From Sphacelaria rigidula (taxonomy: Eukaryota; Phaeophyceae; Sphacelariales), in assembly GCA_964200075.2 (NCBI GenBank), contig CAXNAA020000136.1:1-26506 (forward strand): a stretch of 26,506 bases of DNA. Direction: 5' to 3'. The first letter of the stretch is position 1. Every line of letters begins with the position of its first letter. Below are positions 13,801-25,800 of this stretch, piece after piece. The position numbers and the translations under genes were made by a program. The notes beneath the pieces were generated by a model. The model saw only the letters and a list, made by a program, of their open reading frames with translations. It was not told the origin of the DNA and ran no database searches.

Positions 13801-16800
13801 CCATCACAGACCTGTTCTGTAATCGGTCAAGGACGGTACAAGGAAGCGGCTTTGCGCTGAAAAGCGCGAGTCGCCTCCCGAAGTTCCACCCCTTGAACAT
13901 TTTTGATGAGTCAACATGCACCACTATCTGATCGACTTTCGAAGGTGAAGCTTCTTGTCTGAAAACCGCATTCCTTCCTTTGCAGCAGTCCACAAGAACA
14001 TTCATGAAGCACTTCTCTCATGTAGTCTGTAGACGTCTAGATTTCATGGAGATGGACGTTTGAATCTCGATAGTGTCGACATTTTTTATCGTTTTTCCAA
14101 GCGGTATTTTTTCCCCATATTTGACGGAACCCCAGAGAAAACTACGAACCGCGAGGAAAGATCAAGGCGAGAAGAAAGGATACTTTTGGAGATCATGGCC
14201 CACAAGTAGGTCAACAGTTGGACTTCGGACGGCATTCTCATGTAGCGCCCACGTGTTGACAGGAGCTGGATAATATAAAATAAAATGACACCCCAGAAAA
14301 GACCAATAAGGGGCGCTTCTTTGTCGAGTTGATGAAAAACCGTCTTGGAGACCTGTTCCGCAATTCCACCGATGTCATCTGAGATGCGCTTGACACCGCA
14401 TTTTGGATTGGGGTTGGTGAACATTTGAGGATAACCAAGCGAATCAGTGCTGATCGATATTGATGTGATCGTGCTATGCACGAGTCTTGATTGTGGTGTC
14501 TTGAATCTTGGGGTTGTCTTCCGTAGTGTGTACCGAACAAAATCGAGGCGGTTTGGAAGAAAATAAGAATCACCGACACATTCCGTTCTAAGCTGACCGT
14601 ATGGGAGACCGCTAGATATTCTGTCGGCCTTTGTAATGGTCATGCTACATGTCTGGTGAGGCGGTAGAAAATATTCGCATTCTACCCGTGATGAGGGGTG
14701 TTGACGTGGTCGAAATGAGGAGAAGCAGTCTTGGAGACCTGTTCTGCGAACGTACAATTTGCTGCGGGAAGCGTTTGACACCGTCCCTGCAGCAAACTTG
14801 TGCGCATTGAAGACTCTCGAGCATTCACTTATCCGATCGACCGTAGTCGTCAGATGCCTGCTCCTCCTACGAGGATTGTCCCCTTTTTTTCTTTGTCGGA
14901 CTGTACACACTTCCTCCAATCTCTTGAAATTTGGCTTGGATCCCTCCCTGCAGGCGTACCGGAGTATTCGAGATGATGAGAAAGACTTCTTTCCCCATAT
15001 GACCGACCATGTTCTCGTCCGAAAGAGCCGGCCCTGACAAGCCAGAGAGCATCCGGTCGACTCTGATCGAACACACGGGTATCTCGTGTCATGTCTCGAG
15101 CGAATATAAACTGGTTTCTTTTACTCACACCGTCTTTGTTTCGTTCATTTCTCAACTCTCTATCGGACATCCCGAGAACCGGTACCCGTCGGCTCATGCA
15201 TGCAAGTGAAATGTTTCGCTTTCTGTACTCCGTTGATTTAACCTGAATTTTTTTCTGAAGCAGCACGTCTAGGCGATCGGAAATCTGTTGAGGGACACGC
15301 ACCCTGTCGACGGGATTATGACGTGAGCCCCTCGAGGAAGTGGAGACGTGTCCCAAGAGTAACCTTCACCACATGGTTTTGTTCCGCTGCGCCGAAGATC
15401 GATCGATATGATGAGAAACACTTCTTTCCCCATATGACCCGACCATGTTCTAATTCGAAAGAGCCGGCCCCGACAAGCCAGAGGGTGTCCGGTTGACTCT
15501 GATCGATTGACTACGGCGCAGCTTCCGTCAACATGCCTCGGTGCTCATAGGGTACGCAGTCGCAACTCATGTCCGATTCACCTACAAATGAGCTTCAACA
15601 GTTCCCAATCGACCATCTTCTATCAGTGTGTAACACAAGGCGCATATCGAAGTGATGAGAGAAGCTTCTTTCCCCATAAGATCGACCATGATTGAACCCG
15701 AAAGAGCCGGCCCCGACAAGCCAGAGGGTGTCCGGTCAATTCTGATCGATATCCGTCAAGAAACTGCCCGTGATAAAGCTTGCAACATGTCTTCTCTCGC
15801 GAGCATGGTGGCCACTGGAGCACCTCGTGAGGCACTCGCCCTTTTGATCTCGATTTTTGCCGAACAGGGATCTGAAAGTACCGTTGAACATCGTGAGAGC
15901 ACCGTTTTCTTCGCGTGTACCACTAGCGTGTGCCAACAGCTACATCTCAATACTCCACTAGGGGATATCAACGGCCCACGAGAACAGGGCTAGTTTTGAA
16001 TCGTGCACGTCGGTCGCGGCTGTTTTCAGAGGTGATGCTGGAGATGACGCGATCATGACGTAATGCTCCTGATGACGTGATGGTTTAATTCTGGAACTCC
16101 TGTCGCAGGGTGTGCTTGTGGAGTCTTTGCGCAAAGGACACTGGATTATATTGGACGAGCTCAACCTTGCTCCTTCAGAGGTGAGGACTGAGTGGCAGAA
16201 TAGTTGAGCCCTTGCAGTGAAATTGTTCGTCGCGTTTTTTTCGAGTTGCTCCCGCGTTGCAGGTCCAATTAAGCAGGTACTCCTGCTGGATTTCTGAATG
16301 CAGAAGTGTGTTGACCCTTTCTGACGGGTAATACACGCTACTCAAAAGAGGTCTCCCATATTCGAAACGTCCGACATGATATTCCGAGAGGTTAACGGTA
16401 GAACAGACCTCTGAAAAGCACTATTAATCCCTCGCCACGACTTGATTTTACATCTACGTCTGGGGAGTTTCATGCCGGTGCTACAGCAACGCAGAGCCCT
16501 TTTGGTTGAGGGCCCGGGCGGATCACTTTGTCCCTCAGTAAGGCTTTGACAGCCCCCAGCTGCGGGATCATTGTATCGTCCTACATTTGTGTGTCGACTC
16601 GTGAGCCTTTGCTCTAGTCTACCCGTGAACCTTTGCTCTAGTCTGTATACGTCAGTACGTGACAGGATAGACTTATAACCTTAAGAGAGCGTTGACTCCG
16701 TCGGTATCTATCGTATAGGCACCTGGTTCGGTGTAGATGTTTTGATGTACGGGTATGAGAGGCACGCTCTTTGCAATCCCTGACTACGAGTTTGGGAGAT

Positions 16801-19800
16801 GGAGAGAAGATTCCTTGCCAGTCCACGGGTGATGCCATGGTCGTTTGTGTACAAGGCGAAATGTGCAACCTTGCCGTTATCAGGTTCCGAACCACCTCTG
16901 AGCAATCGCCGTCTATTCACTGGATTCATCAGGTGTTGGAAGCTCTGAACAGGCTGCTGGATCACAACCGAGAGCTTTACCTGCCCGAAACGCAGGAGAC
17001 AATCAAGCCACACCCTTCGTTCCGACTGTTCGCAACGCAGAACCCGCCGGGTGCGTACGGCGGGCGCAAGCCTCTTTCACGTGCTTTCCGCAACCGTTTC
17101 ATGGAGGTGTGTTATGCGCATGAGGTCGATGTCTCCTTCCGAGCGATGCATGGACGTCGCCCAGGAACCTTTATTGGAAACCCATCGATCTTTGTCTCCA
17201 CGGTCTGGGGGCCGAAATGTTTCACAGTGCGGGCGTTCGGCCGCCCCTGTCATCGGCAAGTTCGTCCATTGATTATACAGGCCAGACAGCAGGCTTGTAC
17301 TCGTGTTTTGCTAGTTGAGCAGCAACGGAAGATGTTGGGCAATCTGGGGGAGCCTGAGATACCGATTGGACGCGTGCGCTGTCGGGATTTCCTCCACATG
17401 CGAGAGTGAAAGTGCCTTGAAGACTTGACCCCTCTCTATGAACCGTGAACAATCATTGTTTTGATACGGGTGCCGTCGACTCGCATCGTTGTCATGAAGG
17501 TACATGTGGATGACATCCCTGGAACGGAGTGGCAAGAAATCCTAGCTGAGCGATGCGGCATGGCCCCCAGCCACTGCAAGCTACTGGTCAAGATCCTGCA
17601 CGAATTACAGGTACGGCGAGATGTCAGTAAAGGTCATCAAATGGTCAGGGGGACAGCACGATGGATTTCTTCACTACGGTAGTGGACAGTTGAACTTTAG
17701 GTCGTATGCTTGACCGACCCATGTCTTCGTATTTGAGCTGATACCGGTAAACGGCGACGGTTTCCGCAGGCCCAACGTCAAGGCAGTCGCTTATTTCTCG
17801 GTAAACACTCGGCGATATCTCCGCGGGATCTACTGCGGTGGGCCGGGCGTAAGCCCCGAGGCAAGCAGCAGCTTGCAGAAGAGGGGTGAGGACACGTGTT
17901 CGTGAAACGTGGTTATTAAATGAGCGTACGCATATCCCGACTTTTTGAACACGCGAGAAAATTGTATGAGCCGCTGCGGCAAAAGTAACATGGAACCTGC
18001 TGTCCGAAAATATCGAGCGTTCCTATCGATGAGTAAGGAAAGAGCAGAATGTTGAGCATTCGCTGGCCCAGCTAATCACGGGGAAGGCAGAAGTCCGATG
18101 CCCCTTGGTCCGTTTCAATCCAGCAACATGAATCCCATTCTGCGCAAAGTTCGTTTCATGGGAGGCCGTAGGCCCGACTCCTGGCGCTCATTGCGCCTAC
18201 CCCACATATCGCCTCGTGCCTGTTTCACTGCAAAAGGCTCGTGAACGGTCATCGCTGTTGCATCCAATACGTGCACATGTCTGCTCCGAACGAAAAACGG
18301 GAGGGCCGAGTGTGCCTGGTTGTAACGGGCGGCTAATGTCGCGAGTATGATGCGTGAGGCATGGCTGTGGCATATCTCTCAATGGGGAAGGTGTTGCCGG
18401 GGCATGCGAGGGAGCAGTCCCTTGCTACGTCGATCGGGTACGGCTATATTTATATAAATGAAAACATACATGATGCAGTTTTTCGTATCTACCAGGGAGA
18501 ATGGATAACTATCATGTTTTGCATTCACTCGACGCCCGGATTGTTGTAGCTTGTTGAGTGATCTCAAACCTCTCTTGGGTTCTGGTAGCTTCAGTGACTT
18601 GACTTGGTAACCTCGAAACCTTGACTGTCGTCAAGTCACCCTCTGACAGCAGACGACAGGCACGTTGTCGCGGGTACAAATGACCTTGTATTATAACGTC
18701 CTCAAAAAGATTGTGAGCGCCGCAGGAGGCCAAGCGCTGAAAAGGTGCATCAATGTGTTGATTTTGCGCGTGTGAAGGTACGGCTATTCACGTGAGTGTA
18801 AATCCGCCGCTAAACATTGGTTCTTCGGATAACCTCTCCCCTCCTGTTGGTCCTCTGCCCTCGAATGTGTGCAATCACAAATGTGACTCTGCAGTTATAT
18901 GCTGTTGACCGAGCGTCTTCGCACCGATGATGAGAAAAAGAGCATGAAGGCTGTCCTTGAAGAGCAGGTGAGGAAATTTTTTCGTGTCGGTTCTCGTGAA
19001 CATCACGCGGTACGTCACCGGCGGTCGAGACCTGAGCGAGACCCATATTGAAAACTCGCCCAATGGTGACAACTCGTCTGACGAAGCTGTGCGCCCCATC
19101 TTCGACAACATGTACGCGCGCTCCATGTGACAGATTGGCCTTACCCTAGATCCTTCCAGCCTGTACGGTGCTGACCCCGTACCCGGCACATCAGATGCTG
19201 ACGAAGATCTCATGCTCAACGTGGACGAAGAGGATCTGGGTGGGGTCGAGCAGCTGAAGCTGGTGGAGAAGATGCTAGACAAAGGCATGGGGCTGGACGC
19301 CGGTTTGCAGGGTGTGGCCATGACCAGGTTAGTGTTTTCACTTACACATGGTGTCTACAGTTTATTCACAACGATTGAGAGGGGGTAAAAAAGATCGCGT
19401 ATCACCGCAAAACCGTGGTCAGTCATGATTTTCTTCGGAAGTGGGGTTTTGGCTAAGTGAGTTTCAGCCATGTGCATCTGGGCTGCAATGATGTGAAAAG
19501 TTAGGGACATCCGTATACGAAGCGTGTAGTGCGTTTCGTGCTGAGGATACACCCGCATTCGAATCTCATTATTTTGCTGAGCCGCCTAGAAGTCTCCACC
19601 GACGCTTTTGTCTGGCACAACCAGTGCTTTACATGGCCTTGTGTCGGGCATAATACACGACTAGCTCATACTACGCCATCTGACCGTGGCCGCTGGAAGC
19701 CTTTACTGGACACTGCTGAACAGCTTCATCACATTGGTATGTTGGTCGCGCAGCCCGTTTTGGTCTGCTTTACCGAAGGGCAGTGATGTCATCATTCGTT

Positions 19801-22800
19801 TTCCCCTAGACTCTTGTAGTGAGAGTCGACAGTGAGGACGTACATTTGGAATCTCATTACCTGAGCCCTTCTAGAGACCTTGCAGGCCGTTGATCTCCCG
19901 AACATTGTATGCCATCACATGAGGTAGATTGGGACCCTAAAGGAAATCCCGCATGCCAAGTTTTGGGTCAAAGACATGGCCACGTTGTCCTGTCTGGCCG
20001 AAACGTGGCGATGTCAAACACCCTCGCCCCAGCAGTCGATGTAAATGCAGTAGCTTGGTGATGAGCTGAATCGAATTTTTCCTTACTCAAGCACCTTCCA
20101 GGATGATTCTATATCAAGATTGCGGTGACGACAAGGTGTAGGAGTCCTTCACATTGTCATGCGTGATGGAAGTTCTCAAGGAAGGTTGGGATCGGATGAC
20201 GAATGACCGACGCGGACCACAGGAGTGTCGAGTTGGGGCCCCTTGGCGTCCCGGACTGATGCGTGAATTTGTCGCTACTTCCGTCTTCAGCGCACACAGT
20301 TCGAGTTTTTTTGCACAACGGGTATTCGTGGATAATACACATGAGTGAAATAAAACAATAAACTGTGGGCGCACCGACATGATCGTATTACAACGCACGG
20401 CAAATGGCGTTTGATGCTGAACAGACACATGCGGAGACTCTTTCGCCTGTGCGGGAGATGTTTGAGTCACCGAGAACCTGTTCTCCTCGTCGGGGAGACC
20501 GGATGTGGCAAAACGACCGTGTGCCAGCTATACTCCATGCTTCTCCGAAATAAGTGAGTGAAAATCTGATTTCTCCGAAACGCCCATTACGCGGGTTTCA
20601 CTAGTTCGACCTGTGTTGAACATCCCCGCGCTCTCCATCCTGATGCCCGTTAGCCGCATATTAAATTGTCATGGTCGATCAGTTGGTTGTGCACTTCTCG
20701 ATTTGCGACGCGTGGATATACTGAGTACGGGCTCGTCTTGATACGCGACAAGTGACTTGAATACTAGGGATGCGCTCTTCTACACTGCTTTTTACCAGGA
20801 TGCACATCGTGAACTGTCACCAAAACACTGAAGCAGCGGATTTACTGGGAGGCCTCCGTCCTCTGCGCGGGCGTGACAAACTTGTGTCTGAATTACGACA
20901 ACGGGCCCGATGTTTTCTTCAGCGGTGCCATGTGGCTGGAGCAGTCCACGGTCATGAAAATGACGGCGCAGTACGAGATTCGTCCTTTCCTGAGAAGCTG
21001 GACGTCGCTGGTATAATGATCATTGTCCAGGTGAGCCTGCTCTGTTGTTTTTGGCGAAATAAGTTTTACTCCAATCCTGAGCATATCGATAATTTTCATC
21101 CATTGTGGTGCAAGTACTGTGACATCGACTTTTTGATTTCTGACATTCCCGACTGGTCACGGTGTAAAATTATGTACTGCTGGAAGGGCGCACGACGATC
21201 GGCGAGTGTGCAACGGTGGTCGTTTCTACTTTGATGCACAGGTGTACTGTGCATTTTTACCGCTGGAAACTGACGGTTCGTGGATGGAAAATGTAGCATG
21301 ACGCACATCGGTATCTCCCTCTTGACCGATCCCCATGGTCTCGAGAGGTCAACAGAATATTCACGAGTGCAAGAAGAAACTGCGAAGTGAACGTATAGTT
21401 AGGCCTACACCCGGGGTCTGCCTCCTAAACCCCATCGATCACTCGAGGGGTTGAGTCGACGGCGATCTTGTACATGGTGTCGGCCTTGGACGCGCGCCTC
21501 ATATCCCTGCTTGTCTGGCTTCCTATGCATGAGGGGGGCACTGTCCATTCACGGCTTCGGTTGCGAGTAGTTGATTCTTGATTTTTCCCCCGTCCCGTCG
21601 CGAAATAGTGCCACGGTTAGGACAAAATCACAAGGTGCGATGGCTCCAGCTAACTGCATAGCTTCGAATCGCTGGCTGGTGCCGAACGAAAGTTGCGTTT
21701 GCGTGATGCTTCCTCTTTTACGTGATTCGCATCCTCGTTTATCATGACCAGTCAGCCTGGAACAAGCTGTCGAAACTGGCACGCAATTTGAGTTCCGACG
21801 GAAGTCAACGCGAAGTCGGTAAAGGAGGAAGAATCGATATCGCCAAGTCGCACAAGCCAATGAAGCGCGGGCGTGCGACTAATACGGACCCAAGCGGCAC
21901 GGTTTCCCGCGACGATACGAAGGTATATCCGTCAAAAACCGACGTGAACCCGACAGCCGGTGAGGAGCCTACACGTGACACCGGTGGCAAGGGGCGTGGT
22001 AAACATCGCCGAAAGGGGAAGAAGGCGAAGATCATGTCGGATGTAAAAGTAACGAATAATGGCGCCGAAACGAGTGCGGGTGGTCCTCTTGAAGAGTCTC
22101 GGCCGCTGACAACAACCGATGAGGTGACGGGATCTGCTCCTAGTGACGATAACGTGTTCGATAAGGAGATTTCATCACTGGCGACCGAGTTTACGGAGCT
22201 GCGAACGCTGGCAAATCGCACCAAAGGATTATTCGAATGGGTCGACGGCCCCCTCGTGACGGCAATGAAGGAGGGGGGAATGATTCTGCTTGATGAGTTG
22301 TCTCTAGCTGAAGATGCGGTGTTGGAACGATTGAATTCGGTGTTGGAGCCGGGTCGGTCGATCACCCTGGCTGAGAAGGGTGGACAGGCTTCCGTCGGGG
22401 GACAGGCCGCTGCGGAGACTGTTGTTGCTGCACCTGGATTCAGGTGTGCGAAGACCATGCAGGCACAGCTCGCATGCATGATGATTGTGCCCCCATTCAT
22501 GTAGGCGTTTGATCTTCGTCATATGTCGCTCACGCAGCTTCGTCTCAAGCCGTCGGGTCTTTCCGCCCACATGCCGTTAAATTTCCTGGTTCGTTTGTTG
22601 TTTTGTGATTGATCAGAGTAATGGCAACGATGAACCCTGGGGGTGATTTTGGCAAACGAGAGCTCTCACCCGCTCTTCGATCAAGGTTCACTGAGGTACG
22701 GAACTCAATGATCGTACTTTAGACTGCTTATCACTTCGCGATCCATATGTGCTGATTTCGAGGGACGGTGGGTGACGACAAAAGACGGAGTGGACGCATA

Positions 22801-25800
22801 TTTAACACTGGTCAGTTTGAAGTGATGCAGCGCCTTTCATCAGTGTGACCACGGCTTGATCCCCACACGATCGGTCAACGGTGATGGAATCAATCCAGTG
22901 TGTGACTGAAAACCACGGAAGCCTGACCTTGTTGTGTCACGATCGATTATTTCCCGCGAATATGATCCAGGTGTGGGTTCCGGCGTTGTCTGAACGGGAA
23001 GACATGGAAGGTGTTGTCCAAAAAGCGTTCCGATTTGAACGGCTGGGCGAGTATACACAATATGACGAGCTGGCACAAATGGCTGGCCCCATGCTTGACT
23101 TCGCCTGGTGGTTCAACAACAGGGTAAGGCTGTATCCGCTGCCCGCGCTTGTCACTTACTCTCGAGCGCTTTCGCGTGGCGACGAGTTTTACTTCCTGAT
23201 TGAGCTTTGTTTTGACGTTGGGGAGGTCTCTAACATGGCCTTCCTATCTCGTGACCAAGGCTGTGCCCCTCGGTGATCACATTTTTTGTACGGTTTCGCC
23301 CTGTGCTTGAATCCAGAATATTTTCGGCACACGACCTTTCTTCCGTACGAACACTCTCGAGCACGCTGTCGCGAGTGTTGGCATACCGGCATAGGGTAAG
23401 GGTACCCGGACCTCCATCAACACTTTACTCATTCGAAATTTACATTCATCGCCCACTCCCGTACCGTCGTATGCTGAGCAGGCCTCGAGCAGATATGGCG
23501 GCAGGAGTGGCGTGTCCTTGTCCGTGAGAGACCTTTTGTCATGGGCCGGGTTCATCACCAGCTCTTTGAACGAGAGATCATCCGGTCACTCAGCAAGTGT
23601 CCAACCCATGAAACATGATGGTGACAGCCGGGTGCTTCTGCCCTGGGAAGCCTATGTGCACGGTGCAGCTCTGGTACTCCTTGATGGGATCGGTCTTGGA
23701 GCGGGACTTTCACCCGCCTCTGTGTCAAGGCTGAGAGAAGAGTGTGGGAAAATGCTTGCTGAACAGGTGATACTCGCAACTAAGATTTTCGCCTTACTGC
23801 GGCTTGTCGGGCATGTTCATCGCCCTCTACGTCGTGAAAGAGGACCCTGGCAATGCATATATATACATATTTCATGACCTTATGGAGTAGATCGACGCTC
23901 CGTTTTCAGCCGTATTCACAGTGCGGGCAGCAACAGCTCAGTCTGATCCGATCAGTTAACCCCGCTCTCTGATGATACAGATTCCCGAGTGTGAGGAGAA
24001 ATCGTCGGCATTGGCGCAGCTGAGGCGAGACTCCAATTCCCACCAGTCTGCCCTTCAGATCAAGTTCATGTTCAAAAAAGCGACCTCGGTGGAGAAACAT
24101 GAGGATGGTACCATGGTTTGCAGCACCGAGGAAGTCTCCACGCCGGCCTTGATGGAATTCGGAGCACCACCGTTTTTCACGCCATGCGGTCCACACGTCA
24201 GAGTCGGATCAGGGAGAGATGAATCTAAATTTGATTTTTCGCTCCAAGCACCCACTACATCGAGGAACTTGTATCGGGTTCTCCGCGCCTTACAGGTAAT
24301 CCGTCGGGGGTCGACAGAGTTATGGTTGCGCACTTGGCCCCGAGCATTTCATGGGTTCCAAAAAAGTTGCAGGGCGACACGCTACACTGCTATTAAACTT
24401 GCTCAAGTGAGGAGGGCGCCTTGATCTTCGTGTGGAGGGTACTAGGAAAAACACTGTTGACATTGATTCCTGCATCCGGAGTCACCTGAAAAAAATGGGT
24501 TGACGTCTAGTGGGCTTGTATCGTGCTGACTTCAAGCGAGACCTGTCCTCTCTCATTTTTGACTTCAGGTTCAAAAAGCTGTTCTTCTCGAGGGGAGTCC
24601 TGGGGTGGGCAAGACTAGCCTCCTCGCTGCACTCGCAGCAAAGACAGGGCATGAGGTATGTCATGATTGTTGCAGCCTGCGGTGGGTTCGAGTGAGGATA
24701 CTTGTACTGAACCATGTGACGATCGCGGATCCGTGCATACGTTTCACTACGGATGTAGAATTCACAAGTGGACCTTTGACGTGTCGACCGAGGGAGCCAC
24801 GGTGATGGCATGAATGAATACGAATTCTGCACACAACGATGTTGATGATATTACTTTTGTGCTGAGTGGCATCTTCTCGGTCTCACAGTGTATGATACGG
24901 TGTTCGATCCAGGTGTGTAATCACGACGGCTGCGTTGGTGATTGGTTTGGTATACTTCAATCGCAATTCTCATGCGTAGGGTATTATCGGCAGATGAAAG
25001 CAGTGAGAAGCTGTCGTCATCGTCGTTTGTCACTGTCGGTATCGTTGTCGCTGTGTTGACCCCAAGAAATCGTGTGATTTATACCTGATTAGAATGCTTT
25101 GCTTCGACACAGGATACTTTCTCCCCTTGAGGTGTCTCGTAATCAATTTGATGGTCGTGGTGAACTCCCGTGAAGTTCATCGATGGTGCCGATGAGGGTT
25201 TATGTAAAACTATTGTTTTCCCGTCACAACCCACTGAAAATCTGCAGCTCGTGCGCATCAACCTGTCGGAGCAAACGGATATTTCGGATTTGTTCGGATC
25301 GGATCTCCCAGTGGCCGACACGACCGACAGTCAAGTTGCCACCGACGGAAGTAGTATCGAAGAAGAGACGTTGCAGGAAGGTGTGGACGGGGGATCCGGC
25401 GGTACACGCTTTGCGTGGTGTGATGGAGTGTTTCTGAGAGCGCTCAAGGAGGGCAAGTGGGTGCTGCTTGACGAGCTCAATTTGGCGACACAGGTGACTA
25501 CAGAAGAATACACAGCACTTGGACGGCGTGGTACGAAGCGTTGAGGCGGAACCCCGTACCTTTTTCAAGGGCCCAGTGTTGGCGCAGCGTAGATGAGATA
25601 CTCTGGCTGCCGCGATGTGAAGATAGCTTTCATCTCCAGTCGTCAATCACTTGCTTCGACCTAAATAGCTGACGTCGCCGTTTCCCACCGTGCATCCCTG
25701 TGCAGAGCGTCCTGGAGGGGCTTAATGCTTGCCTTGACCACCGTGCTGAAGTGTACATACCCGAGCTTGGGAAGTCGTTCCACTGCCCGCCAACCTTCAG

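Larger units (their letters stand above)
12864..16108 (+). other. Intron 16 (3,245 bp), built largely of diverged repeats
   Basis: Phase 0, by far the longest intron in the window. It carries at least seven diverged copies sharing the header TCGA-ATGA-GAGAAA (see repeat entries), plus a 60-bp tandem duplication. A minus-strand ORF of 277 codons (14086-14919) crosses it. The flanking exons join in frame as KLAFQE|GVLVESL, so no coding exon seems to be missing. Confidence 0.85.
16181..16932 (+). other. Intron 17 (752 bp) with a dispersed repeat
   Basis: Phase 0, splitting APSE|VLEAL, the exact counterpart of intron 2. It contains the second copy of the repeat shared with intron 7, and a 24-bp tandem duplication next to it. 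Confidence 0.9.

Noticed and set aside
13157-15749. CRISPR-like array
   Set aside because: The repeats are 75-230 bp, diverged and irregularly spaced in a eukaryotic intron; not a CRISPR pattern.
21805-22500. Minus-strand ORF of 231 codons
   Set aside because: It lies opposite exon 25 and is its antisense shadow.
23504-23505. Acceptor GGCAG at 23504 for exon 28
   Set aside because: It breaks the frame with exon 27; 23481 keeps phase 0 and gives a better alignment.
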